Of a DNA stretch of 64,000 nucleotides, positions 15,741-23,564 are shown piece after piece. Where the stretch lies: the NCBI GenBank assembly GCA_016218915.1, contig JACRCQ010000002.1, positions 1-64,000 on the forward strand, read 5' to 3'. The stretch comes from Deltaproteobacteria bacterium (GTDB lineage: Bacteria > Myxococcota_A > Polyangia > Polyangiales > Polyangiaceae). Every line of letters starts with the position of its first letter. The first letter of the stretch is position 1. The notes below the pieces were generated by a model that saw nothing but the letters and a program-made list of their open reading frames with translations, searched no databases and had not been told where the DNA came from. The position numbers were made by a program, and so were the translations under genes.

Positions 15741-15958
15741 CGCCGTGCCTCCGGGCGTTCCGCTGCTCAGTTTCCGTTTTTCGCGCGCACGATCCCTGTG
15801 CACCGACGGACACCTGTTCCGCCTGAGCCGGTCACCGTTAAGCTATGATGCTGGCGTCTGGTGCGAGGCGATGAAGGCACTACGGACTCGGTCCGTCGCA
15901 TCCCATGATCAAGTCGCCGTCGAAAGCCAGACCACCCCTTTCAGCAATCCAAGCCCCG

Positions 15959-16495
15959 TCAGCCCGTCGCGGAGTGCGAGGAGTCGACGGAAGAAGCAGA
16001 GGCCCTGCTGATCAAACGGGCCTCGATATCGCTGAGCTTGCGAACAAGCTCATCAGCCAGACTGCGTGCAACACCGATGTCCTGGGAGATCGAGAACCCG
16101 AGCGTCTCGGAGTGGAGCTTTTCGCGGGCCTGCTCCAGGACAAGAAAGATGCGTGAGAGGCTGCGCTCGAACTCTTCGATGTCTGCCCGAACGAACAGCA
16201 CTTCGCGCTGGATCTGATCGATGGTGAGGTCCTTGGCCATCATCTCCTTGATGCGGAGGATCTGGCGAAGGATGGTGGCCGGGTACATGCCCTGGGAGCC
16301 GGAGTGCTTGCCCTTGCGTCCGACGCGCACCGAGCGCGGCAGCAGCCCGAGCTGGACCCACTTGCGGAGCGTGGCTTCGCTGAAGCGCACGCCGAGGCTC
16401 GCGAGGATGTCAAGGATGCCCTGCGAGGTCAGACCATCCGCGTGCTCGCTTTCGATGCGATCCAGCACGCTGCTATGGATGTCCGCCTCGCCCAT
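15959..16495 (-). CDS. MerR-family transcriptional regulator
   Basis: A protein of 178 aa from ATG 16495, preceded by GGTGGAGGG. The winged helix-turn-helix is near the N-terminus (GLTSQGILDILASLGVRFSE, ATLRKWVQLGLLPRSVRVGR), with the second part YPATILRQILRIKEMMAKDL typical of MerR helices 3-4. A long helix (RADIEEFERSLSRIFLVLEQ) gives the dimer coiled coil. No Cys ligands for metals are present in the C-terminal part, so the inducer is unlikely to be a soft metal. The target is probably near; an AT-rich promoter-like region lies just upstream (16560-16620). Confidence 0.8.
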   Translation of the reverse strand: MGEADIHSSVLDRIESEHADGLTSQGILDILASLGVRFSEATLRKWVQLGLLPRSVRVGRKGKHSGSQGMYPATILRQILRIKEMMAKDLTIDQIQREVLFVRADIEEFERSLSRIFLVLEQAREKLHSETLGFSISQDIGVARSLADELVRKLSDIEARLISRASASSVDSSHSATG

Positions 16496-16884
16496 CGTTC
16501 CCTCCACCGGGCTGCCGGGTCGCGTCCAGTGCGACACCAGCGCCGTCGAGTGAGGCCGGACCATACACAATTGAATAGAATCTAATCAACAACCTTCTCC
16601 TGTTTTTTAACCTCGCTCATCGAGTTCCCCTGTCAGACCCCGGATCGCAGCTCGACGTGTGACATTTTTTGTCCGTGCGCGGACCTCCCGACCCGCTCTC
16701 GAGCCCCCTTTTTCGAGCCTTTTCCATGGGTGTTTAGGTGGTTCCATCGGTTCCATGGACACACATAGACGCACCCCTCCTACCTGTGTCTCACACACCT
16801 ACGCACCCCCCTTCGACAACCACTTAAGCATATCCACCCCCTTCCCAACGCCCTTGCCCCGCCTTTGATATCCTCTCGCCTCCC
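16496..16884. other. 389 bp divergent spacer, AT-richer than its surroundings
   Basis: This spacer separates the MerR gene from the alpha/beta-hydrolase-fold gene. From 16560 to 16620 it is unusually AT-rich (CAATTGAATAGAATCTAATC), the likely promoter zone for the MerR gene. A small dyad GACA-TTTTT-TGTC lies at 16661-16673, and GGTTCCAT is repeated at 16740-16757. An open frame of 63 codons on the minus strand (16607-16798) has atypical codon use and no recognisable product; I do not call it. Confidence 0.5.
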
Positions 16885-17724
16885 GTGGCCGTCCTCACCC
16901 CCATCGCTCGCGATGTCACCGCTCGCGGCACTCGCACGCGCGTCGTCGAAATCGGCTCCGGTCCTCCTCTCGTCCTGCTCCACGGATTTCTCGGCACCCA
17001 CCGCGTTTTCGAAGACGTCCTCGAGCCGCTCGCCAGCCGCTTCCACGTGCTCGCGCTCGATCTCCCTGGCTTCGGCGACAGCGAGAAACCCGCTCCCTCG
17101 CGCTTCAACTACGGCCTCGAAACCTTTGCCGAAGTCGTCGCTGACGTCATCGCCGCGCTCAACGTCGGTCGCTCGCATCTGATCGGTCACGGCCTCGGCG
17201 GCTCGGTCGCACTCACCCTCGCTGCCGAGCACCCCGAGTTCGTCGATCATCTCGTGCTCGTTGCCCCGCAGATCTTTCCCCAGAGCCTCAGCCGCCAGAC
17301 GCGCAGCTTCCTGATGCCCCTGCTCGGCGCGTTCATCTTCAAGCAGGTCTTCGGACGCTCGATGTTCAGGCGCTATTTCAACAACGAGGTCTACGGACCG
17401 GGACACGCGGTCCCGCCGGATCGCATCGACAGCTTGTACGATTCGTTCAACTCCCCTGCGGCCCGCGAGAGCGCCTATGCGGTGCTTCGCGCCTCGCTCG
17501 ACACGCGTACGAGCATCGCCCGGCTGACGCGCGTGCGCGCGCCGACCATGGTGGTGTGGGGACGCGCCGACAGCCTCGTGACGCCTCTCGACGCTGCCAA
17601 GCTCGTCCGCCAGATCCCCTCGGCTTGCATGGAGTTCGTCGATAGCGGACACTCGCCCCAGGAGGAGCAGCCCGGACAGTTCGTCTTCACCGTGCAGAAG
17701 TTCCTCCTCGACCAGCGCCAATGA
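16885..17724 (+). CDS. alpha/beta-hydrolase-fold protein lacking the catalytic nucleophile
   Basis: A protein of 279 aa with GTG start. The fold is clear: PPLVLLHGFLGTHRVFED (oxyanion loop HGFLG), HVLALDLPGFGDSEKP, and the late strands MVVWGRADSLVTP (acid) and FVDSGHSPQEEQP (His). The nucleophile elbow reads LIGHGLGGSVAL, where the family has GHSxGG; the codon is GGC, so the serine is glycine. It may therefore be non-hydrolytic (binding or chaperone-like) or use another mechanism. Its ATG/TGA overlap with the next gene (four bases) ties it to the peptide ABC transporter operon. Confidence 0.83.
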   Translation: MAVLTPIARDVTARGTRTRVVEIGSGPPLVLLHGFLGTHRVFEDVLEPLASRFHVLALDLPGFGDSEKPAPSRFNYGLETFAEVVADVIAALNVGRSHLIGHGLGGSVALTLAAEHPEFVDHLVLVAPQIFPQSLSRQTRSFLMPLLGAFIFKQVFGRSMFRRYFNNEVYGPGHAVPPDRIDSLYDSFNSPAARESAYAVLRASLDTRTSIARLTRVRAPTMVVWGRADSLVTPLDAAKLVRQIPSACMEFVDSGHSPQEEQPGQFVFTVQKFLLDQRQ

Positions 17725-18584
17725 GCAGCCCGACCCTGCAGCGTTTCCTGCGCAACCGCGCCGCATGCATCGGCGCCGGGCTCGTGGCTCTTCTCGGCTC
17801 CATCGCCATGATCGGTCCGTGGCTCGTCTCCCACGATCCCGACGTCTCGGACTTCGCCCATGGCCAGGCCGCCCTCGGAATGCCGGCCGGTCCGAGCCGC
17901 TACCACTGGCTCGGCACCGACACGCTCTGCCGCGACATCCTGAGCCGCGTGGTGTTCGGCGCGCGCATCTCGCTGTCCACCGCGCTTCTCGCCACAGCGC
18001 TCGCGATCGCCATCGGCACGCTGGTCGGGCTCGTCGCAGGCAGCACGCACGACACGCGTCTTCGAGCGATCGACGAGCTTCTCATGCGCGTGGTGGATGC
18101 TGGCCTCTCCTTCCCCTACCTGCTGCTCGTCATGGCCCTCGGAGCCGCGCTCGATCGAACCGATCTCACCTCCATGGTGATCGTGCTCGGTGCCACGGGC
18201 TGGCTCGGCACCTCCCGCGTCGTGCGCGCCAAGGCGATCCAGCTCCGTCAGCTCGACTTCGTGGTGGCCGCTCGTGCCCTCGGCCAACGCCCGCACGTCA
18301 TCATGCTCCGCCACGTCCTTCCAAACCTCACCGGGCCCCTCGTGGTCACCACCAGCGCCTCGGTGGCCACCATGATTCTCGCGGAATCCGTGCTCAGCTA
18401 CCTGCAGGTGGGCGTGCAGCCGCCGACCGCGACCTGGGGACGCATGCTGCGCGACGGGCAAGGGTTCTTCACTGCAGATCCGCGTCTGGTGATCGTGCCG
18501 GCCATTGCGATTCTGCTAGCAGTGCTCGGGTTCAACCTTCTGGGAGAGGGGCTGCGCGATGCGCTCGATCCGCAAGGCAGCTGA
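17721..18584 (+). CDS. peptide-type ABC transporter permease, OppC/DppC family
   Basis: A protein of 287 aa, starting ATGA over the previous stop. The N-terminus has the OppC_N helix (ACIGAGLVALLGSIAMIGPW) and HWLGTDTLCRDILSRVVFGA, the family hallmark. The EAA loop that contacts the ATPase is RQLDFVVAARALGQ followed by VLPNLTGPLVV. Five to six membrane segments are visible. It forms the inner-membrane pore with the DppB-type permease two genes downstream. The 3' end overlaps the substrate-binding gene by 26 bp. No ATPase genes occur in this operon. Confidence 0.92.
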   Translation: MSSPTLQRFLRNRAACIGAGLVALLGSIAMIGPWLVSHDPDVSDFAHGQAALGMPAGPSRYHWLGTDTLCRDILSRVVFGARISLSTALLATALAIAIGTLVGLVAGSTHDTRLRAIDELLMRVVDAGLSFPYLLLVMALGAALDRTDLTSMVIVLGATGWLGTSRVVRAKAIQLRQLDFVVAARALGQRPHVIMLRHVLPNLTGPLVVTTSASVATMILAESVLSYLQVGVQPPTATWGRMLRDGQGFFTADPRLVIVPAIAILLAVLGFNLLGEGLRDALDPQGS

Positions 18585-20295
18585 GCTTGCGATCGCGATC
18601 GCCCTGGGCGGAGCGCTCGGCTGCTCGAATCGGATCGCGCCTCCGATCGGCTCTCTTCGCGACTCGCCCCCGGAGCGTGGCGGACGCATCACCGTCGCGA
18701 GCTTCGTGGGCGTGCGCTCGATCGATCCTGCGGTCGGATTCGACGAGGGCTCGGATCCGATCCAGCGTCTGCTGTTCGCACGGCTGATCCACCTGTCTGC
18801 CAACGGGCAGTTCGAGGGAGAGCTTGCCGAATCGTTCGATGTGAGCCCGGACGGCATGCACCTGACGTTTCGTCTGCGCGCCGGAGCACGGTTCCACGAT
18901 GGCTCCGAGGTGACAGCGGGCGACGTCAAGCGATCGCTGGAGCGCGCGCTGCATCCCAAGACCGGTTGCCCGGTCGCGAGCTTCTACGATCGCATCGTGG
19001 GATTCGAAGCGTGGCATGATGGCAAGGCCAGCGAGCTTTCGGGCGTGCAAGCGGTGTCCGACAGCGTCGTGCGCATCGATCTGGCCGAGCCGGATGCGAC
19101 CTTTCTCGCGGTGCTGACCCTGCCGGCCGCATCCCCGGTGTGCAAGTCCGGCGGCGCTGTCTACGACCCGTCGTTCTCAGCCCACGCCTGCGGGGCAGGC
19201 CCCTACAAGATCCGCCAGTGGTACGAGCAGGAGAAGCTGGTTCTGGACCGGCACGACGGCTACCTGGACCGGGGGCTGCCGCATCTGGACGGGATCACCT
19301 GGCTGTTCGGCGTGCCCACCACCGCGCAGCGATTCAGGTTCGAGCGCGGCGACATCGACATTCTGCACGACCTGTCCATGGCCGATTCGGTGGCGTTCCG
19401 GACCGCGCCGAGCTGGCAGCCGTTCTCGGGATGGGCTCCATCGCGCCTGACCAAGGGCCTGTTCATGAACGTCGAGATGGAGCCGTTCAACCGCGTCGAG
19501 GTTCGCCGCGCAGTGGCGTCCGCGATCGACCGCGATTCGGTGGCCACGCTGCGTGGTGGATTCATCGTGGCCGCGGATCGGATGGTTCCCTCAGGCGTGG
19601 TGGGCTACGACGCGAGCTTTCCTGGCCAGCGCTATGACCCGGCTGCTGCGCTCGAGCTCATGCGCAAGGCCGGATTTCCCTATGATCCGGTGGCTGCCAC
19701 GGGCGGCTATCCGCAGACCGTGGACTACCTCGTGCCTGCGGATTCCTTCGACCTGCAGTTCGCCGAGGTCGTGCAGCAGCAGCTCGCGCGGATCGGCATT
19801 CGGATTCGTCTCAAGGCGCTGTCGTGGCCCGCGTACCTCGCGCAGATTGGGCGCCGCCGGACCGTGCGCATGGGCGCAGCCGGATGGACTGCGGACTTCG
19901 ACGATCCGAGCGACTTCTACGAGCCGCTGTTCGCGACCAAGAGCATCCAGGACGAGAACTCGCAGAACTACGCGTTCTTCTCGAACGCAGAGCTCGATGC
20001 AACGATCGAGCGCGGGCGTCGCGAGGTCGATCCAGCTGCGCGCAAGGCGATCTACCGTCGCGCCGAGGAGATCGTGCGCGACGAGGCCCCGTGGGCGATC
20101 GGCTACGGATACCGTCGCTTCGAGGTCTGGCAAGGCTATGTGCGCGGGTACAGGCCGCACCCCTTTGCGCAGCAGGATGTCGGCTTCCTGTGGCTCGATC
20201 TCGCGCAGCGACAGGCGCACTCCGCATCCCGGGGCGCTCCGCCGCTGAGCGTCGCATCCCTGGCATCCATGCTGGCTCGCGGAGGCGCGCGATGA
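18559..20295 (+). CDS. ABC transporter substrate-binding lipoprotein, SBP_bac_5 family
   Basis: A protein of 578 aa. The start overlaps the permease end by 26 bp, and the lipoprotein signal is IAIALGGALGC (Cys at about 22). Family landmarks: GGRITVASFVGVRSIDPAVG, FEGELAESFDVSPDGMHLTF, LRAGARFHDGSEVTAGDVK, VRRAVASAIDRDSV and SFPGQRYDPAAALELMRKAG. This family binds oligopeptides, dipeptides, nickel or other ligands for OppBC-type importers. The ligand cannot be deduced. In a Gram-negative cell it is lipid-anchored rather than soluble, as is common in this phylum. Confidence 0.9.
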   Translation: MRSIRKAAELAIAIALGGALGCSNRIAPPIGSLRDSPPERGGRITVASFVGVRSIDPAVGFDEGSDPIQRLLFARLIHLSANGQFEGELAESFDVSPDGMHLTFRLRAGARFHDGSEVTAGDVKRSLERALHPKTGCPVASFYDRIVGFEAWHDGKASELSGVQAVSDSVVRIDLAEPDATFLAVLTLPAASPVCKSGGAVYDPSFSAHACGAGPYKIRQWYEQEKLVLDRHDGYLDRGLPHLDGITWLFGVPTTAQRFRFERGDIDILHDLSMADSVAFRTAPSWQPFSGWAPSRLTKGLFMNVEMEPFNRVEVRRAVASAIDRDSVATLRGGFIVAADRMVPSGVVGYDASFPGQRYDPAAALELMRKAGFPYDPVAATGGYPQTVDYLVPADSFDLQFAEVVQQQLARIGIRIRLKALSWPAYLAQIGRRRTVRMGAAGWTADFDDPSDFYEPLFATKSIQDENSQNYAFFSNAELDATIERGRREVDPAARKAIYRRAEEIVRDEAPWAIGYGYRRFEVWQGYVRGYRPHPFAQQDVGFLWLDLAQRQAHSASRGAPPLSVASLASMLARGGAR

Positions 20296-21314
20296 TCCGT
20301 CGCGCTGCCTGGCGTGCTGCGACCTGCCTGGTCGTGATCTGGATCGTGCTGACGACCGCGTTCCTGATCCACCATGTCCTGCCTTCGGATCCTGCCCGGG
20401 CAGTGGCCGGGCCCCAGGCGCGTCCCGCAGACGTCGAGAGAATCCGCAAGCGGCTCGGGCTGGATCAACCGCTTCGCACCCAGTACGCGACGTTCTTCCG
20501 CAGGCTGGTGCACGTCGGCCCTGCGAGCCCGCCACCCAAGGATCCGGAGCATGCGAGCTGCTCCGCCTGGGGGCGACTGCACCTGGACCTCGGGATGTCG
20601 TTCCAGAAGCGCAAGCCCGTCGCCAAGCTGCTCGGAGAGCGATTGCCTCGGACTGCGCTGCTGGCGCTGGCCGCCATCGGCGTGCAGATCCTGATCGGGG
20701 TGACCGCAGGCGTGATCGCGGCGATCAAGCGAGGACGGCTGCTCGACCACGGCATGATCGCGATGACGTTGATCGGCGTGAGCACGCCGACGTTCATCAC
20801 AGGGCTGGTGCTGCAATACTGGTTTGCGTACCGGTGGCGGCTGCTGCCGTTGGACGGATGGGGGAGCACGGTGGCAGAGCACGCTGCGTGCATGGTCCTG
20901 CCAGCGCTCACGCTCGGCCTGTTCGGCGCGAGCTTCTATGCCCGTTTCGTGCGCGACGAGATGCTGGGGCAGCTGCGCCAGGACTACGTTCGGACTGCGC
21001 GGGCGAAGGGCGCAGCAGGATGGCGGGTGGTGCTGCTGCATGCCCTGCGAAACGCCTTGATGCCGCTCGTGACCGTGGTGGGCATGGACCTCGGCGCGCT
21101 GCTCGGCGGCGCGATCGTCACCGAGAAGCTGTTCCGCTGGCCCGGGCTCGGGGCGCTCTCCGTGGACGCAGTGGTGGATCGCGACGGTCCGGTGGTGATG
21201 GGGATCGTGCTGGTCGCGACTCTCGCGGTGGTGCTCACGAACGTTCTGGTGGACGCGCTGTATGCGGTGCTGGACCCGCGGCTGCGGAGCCAGGGCGCGA
21301 CGTCACGAGGGTGA
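20292..21314 (+). CDS. peptide-type ABC transporter permease, OppB/DppB family
   Basis: A protein of 340 aa, ATGA overlap with the previous stop. The first membrane helix (ATCLVVIWIVLTTAFLIHHV) is followed by LPSDPARAVAGPQA and IRKRLGLDQPLRTQY, typical of DppB N-termini. The EAA loop is LRQDYVRTARAKGAAGW, then LLHALRNALMPLVTVVGMDL, and EKLFRWPGLGALSVDAV ends the core. It includes a central insert (VGPASPPPKDPEHASCSAWG) longer than usual in the first periplasmic loop. It pairs with the OppC-type permease; the two ATPases must come from elsewhere in the genome. Confidence 0.92.
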   Translation: MIRRAAWRAATCLVVIWIVLTTAFLIHHVLPSDPARAVAGPQARPADVERIRKRLGLDQPLRTQYATFFRRLVHVGPASPPPKDPEHASCSAWGRLHLDLGMSFQKRKPVAKLLGERLPRTALLALAAIGVQILIGVTAGVIAAIKRGRLLDHGMIAMTLIGVSTPTFITGLVLQYWFAYRWRLLPLDGWGSTVAEHAACMVLPALTLGLFGASFYARFVRDEMLGQLRQDYVRTARAKGAAGWRVVLLHALRNALMPLVTVVGMDLGALLGGAIVTEKLFRWPGLGALSVDAVVDRDGPVVMGIVLVATLAVVLTNVLVDALYAVLDPRLRSQGATSRG

Positions 21315-21390
21315 GATTAGGATGCGATCCGACGCCCCGCTTGTAGTATCGTTTCTGATTCTGCTGAACCAGGCGAGGAATGCGCGGCAC

Positions 21391-22479
21391 GTGATCCACC
21401 CCAAGCTCAGCCCGCGGACAGGCGGCGACCGGACCACCGGCGAGCGTCAGGGCCTTGCTCGCACGCTGGGCGCGATCCTGGTCTGCGCCGCCTCCCTGAG
21501 TGCTCTGCCGGCGCAGGCGCAGGATTCCGGTACTGCGGAAGCCCTGTTCAAGAGGGGGCTGCAGGAGCTCGATGCAGGACGGCTCGAGGGCGCTTGCCCG
21601 CTGCTCGCAGAGAGCTTCCGCATCGATTCCCGACCAGGAACGTTGTTCACGCTGGCCGAGTGCGAGGCCCAGGCAGGCAAGCTCGCATCCGCGATCGCCC
21701 ACTACAGCGACTACCTGCAGCTGTTCTCGCGCATGCCGCCGGATCAGCGCCTTCGGCAGCAAGGGCGGGAGAAGATCGCCCATGCCCAGGTCTCCAGGCT
21801 CGCTCCGCTTGTTCCGCAGCTGATCATCCTGCTGCCCGCCAACGCGCCCGAGGGCACCAGGGTCCGCCGCGATGACGTGGTGCTGCAACGCCCTTCGCTC
21901 GGGCTCCCGCTGCCCGTCGATCCGGGCGAGCACGTGATCACCACGCAGGGGCCGGACGGCGCGATCCGATCGATCCGGGTGAGCATTGCCCAAGGAGAGA
22001 CCAAGAGAGTCGTGCTGGCCGTGGACGCGAGCCCGCCCGCGGCAGCCGTCCCCGGGGCTGCAACGCAACGCAAGCCTGACGCTCCGTCGACCGATCGCGC
22101 CCCGCTGGACCGATCGCGCTCGCAATCGCTCAGCGGCCAGCGCATCTGGTCCCTGGTCCTGGGGGGCCTTGCGCTCGAGGGGCTCGCGATCGGCGCCGTG
22201 TCCGGGGCCATGGCGTGGGACAAGAAGCAGATCATCTCCCGAGAGTGCAGCGGAAACGTGTGCTCGCAGGAAGGAAAGGACGCAGGCAGCTCAGCGCACG
22301 CGCTCGGCACGGTCAGCACGCTGACGTTCGGTGTCGGTCTGGCCGCGCTCGCAGGAGCGATCGTCCTGTGGACCACGGATCGTCCGGCCACGGAGACGAA
22401 GGTCGGCAGCGTGCGCTTTCAGCCCACGGTTGCCAGCGATGGCCACGCCGGCATGCTGGGCGTGCGCGGGGGATTCTGA
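21391..22479 (+). CDS. TPR-like protein with PEGA-type region and C-terminal membrane segments
   Basis: About 362 aa from GTG 21391; ATG 21322 is possible, but the codons between are AT-rich and look like a promoter (TTGTAGTATCGTTTCTG). A secretion signal (TLGAILVCAASLSALPAQAQ) precedes TPR-like repeats (EALFKRGLQELDAGRLEGAC, TLFTLAECEAQAGKLASAIA). A PEGA-like beta segment follows (LPVDPGEHVITTQGPDG), then two hydrophobic segments (IWSLVLGGLALEGLAIGAVS, TLTFGVGLAALAGAIVLWTT). Such proteins commonly sit beside myxobacterial kinases. The stop overlaps the next start by one base (TGATG). Confidence 0.75.
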   Translation: MIHPKLSPRTGGDRTTGERQGLARTLGAILVCAASLSALPAQAQDSGTAEALFKRGLQELDAGRLEGACPLLAESFRIDSRPGTLFTLAECEAQAGKLASAIAHYSDYLQLFSRMPPDQRLRQQGREKIAHAQVSRLAPLVPQLIILLPANAPEGTRVRRDDVVLQRPSLGLPLPVDPGEHVITTQGPDGAIRSIRVSIAQGETKRVVLAVDASPPAAAVPGAATQRKPDAPSTDRAPLDRSRSQSLSGQRIWSLVLGGLALEGLAIGAVSGAMAWDKKQIISRECSGNVCSQEGKDAGSSAHALGTVSTLTFGVGLAALAGAIVLWTTDRPATETKVGSVRFQPTVASDGHAGMLGVRGGF

Positions 22480-23534
22480 TGCGCGCACTGCGGCTCGTCT
22501 TCATCGCTGCGGGCGGGCTCCTGGGCTGCAACTCCATCCTTGGGATCGACAACGAGTACAAGCTCGAGGATTCGGGCGCCTCTGCGTCGGATGCGGCTGA
22601 AGAGTCCAACGCGCATGCCGCGCCCGGCGTGTCGAAGCAGTCCTGCGCGCCGGAGCTGACGTGCGGCAACGAGGTCGCCAAGCAGAGCTGCTGCGCGGGA
22701 GATCGCCTCGAAGGCGGCGAGTTCATCATGGGATGTACCGTCCCCGAGCAGGGCGACTACGACGAGTACCCCCAGCACAGCGCAAAGGTCACGTCGTTCC
22801 GTCTCGATGCCTACGAGGTCACGGTCGGAAGGTTCCGCAAGTTCGTGGATGCCTTCGGCGACGGGTGGCGTCCGATGGTGGGAGCAGGCAAGCACCCGCT
22901 GATCGACGGGAGCTTCTGGCAGGAGGACTGGTACGCAAAGCTGCCGCCGACGCGCGAGGCGCTGATCGAGAACCTCAAGTGCATCACGTACAAGAACACG
23001 TGGAGCGACTCGATCAATCCTGACCGCGAGAACTACCCGATCAACTGCGTGAACTGGTACGAGTCGTTCGCATTCTGCATCTGGGACGGCGGGCGGCTGC
23101 CGACAGAAGCCGAGTGGGAGTACGCTGCCAAGGGGGGCACAGCGGATCGCACGTATCCCTGGGGGTCTGAGGACGCGGACTGCGCGCACGTGCGGATGGC
23201 AGAGTGCGAGGAGACACCGGACGGCGGCGTGGAGACGACTCCGTTCGTGGCCGTCGGCTCCCGTGAGCCGGGCAAGTCGCTCTGGGGTCATTACGATCTG
23301 GCCGGGAGCATGTGGGAGTGGACGTTCGACGGCTACGATGACGAGTGGTACAAGAAATATCCTGGCAACAACTGCCAGAATTGCGCGAACGTCGCGCGAG
23401 GGCCGCGGACCGACCGGGGAGGCGGATTCTACGAAACCGAGGCGAGGCTGTTCCGGAGCACGTATCGTGGCAAGGACTTCCCGGAGAACCGCAACGATTG
23501 GCTTGGATTCCGATGCGCCAGGGACGATCCTTGA
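22479..23534 (+). CDS. SUMF1-domain lipoprotein lacking formylglycine-enzyme cysteines
   Basis: A protein of 351 aa. The lipobox is FIAAGGLLGC (Cys about 17). After a Cys-rich spacer a full SUMF1/FGE-sulfatase domain follows: GGEFIMGCTVPEQGDYDEYP, FRLDAYEVTVGRFRKFVDAF, PINCVNWYESFAFCIWDGGR, LPTEAEWEYAAKGGTADRTY and RGGGFYETEARLFRSTYRGK, ending LGFRCARDDP. Aligned with formylglycine-generating enzyme, both catalytic Cys positions are Leu and Tyr here, so it is not a sulfatase-maturing enzyme. In this phylum such domains often act as ligand-binding modules next to kinase genes, as here. It is the second of three co-oriented genes (TPR, SUMF1, kinase). Confidence 0.85.
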   Translation: MRALRLVFIAAGGLLGCNSILGIDNEYKLEDSGASASDAAEESNAHAAPGVSKQSCAPELTCGNEVAKQSCCAGDRLEGGEFIMGCTVPEQGDYDEYPQHSAKVTSFRLDAYEVTVGRFRKFVDAFGDGWRPMVGAGKHPLIDGSFWQEDWYAKLPPTREALIENLKCITYKNTWSDSINPDRENYPINCVNWYESFAFCIWDGGRLPTEAEWEYAAKGGTADRTYPWGSEDADCAHVRMAECEETPDGGVETTPFVAVGSREPGKSLWGHYDLAGSMWEWTFDGYDDEWYKKYPGNNCQNCANVARGPRTDRGGGFYETEARLFRSTYRGKDFPENRNDWLGFRCARDDP

Positions 23535-23564
23535 GCGTCGAATCGTAGAACCTGTTGCCCTCTC

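Noticed and set aside
16607..16798. 63-codon minus-strand open frame in the spacer before the alpha/beta-hydrolase gene
   Set aside because: Codon use is unlike the neighbours and no ribosome binding site or homologue was recognised; it lies in the AT-rich promoter-like spacer.
22479..23534. Formylglycine-generating (sulfatase-maturing) enzyme
   Set aside because: The domain is a SUMF1 domain, but both catalytic Cys positions are Leu and Tyr.
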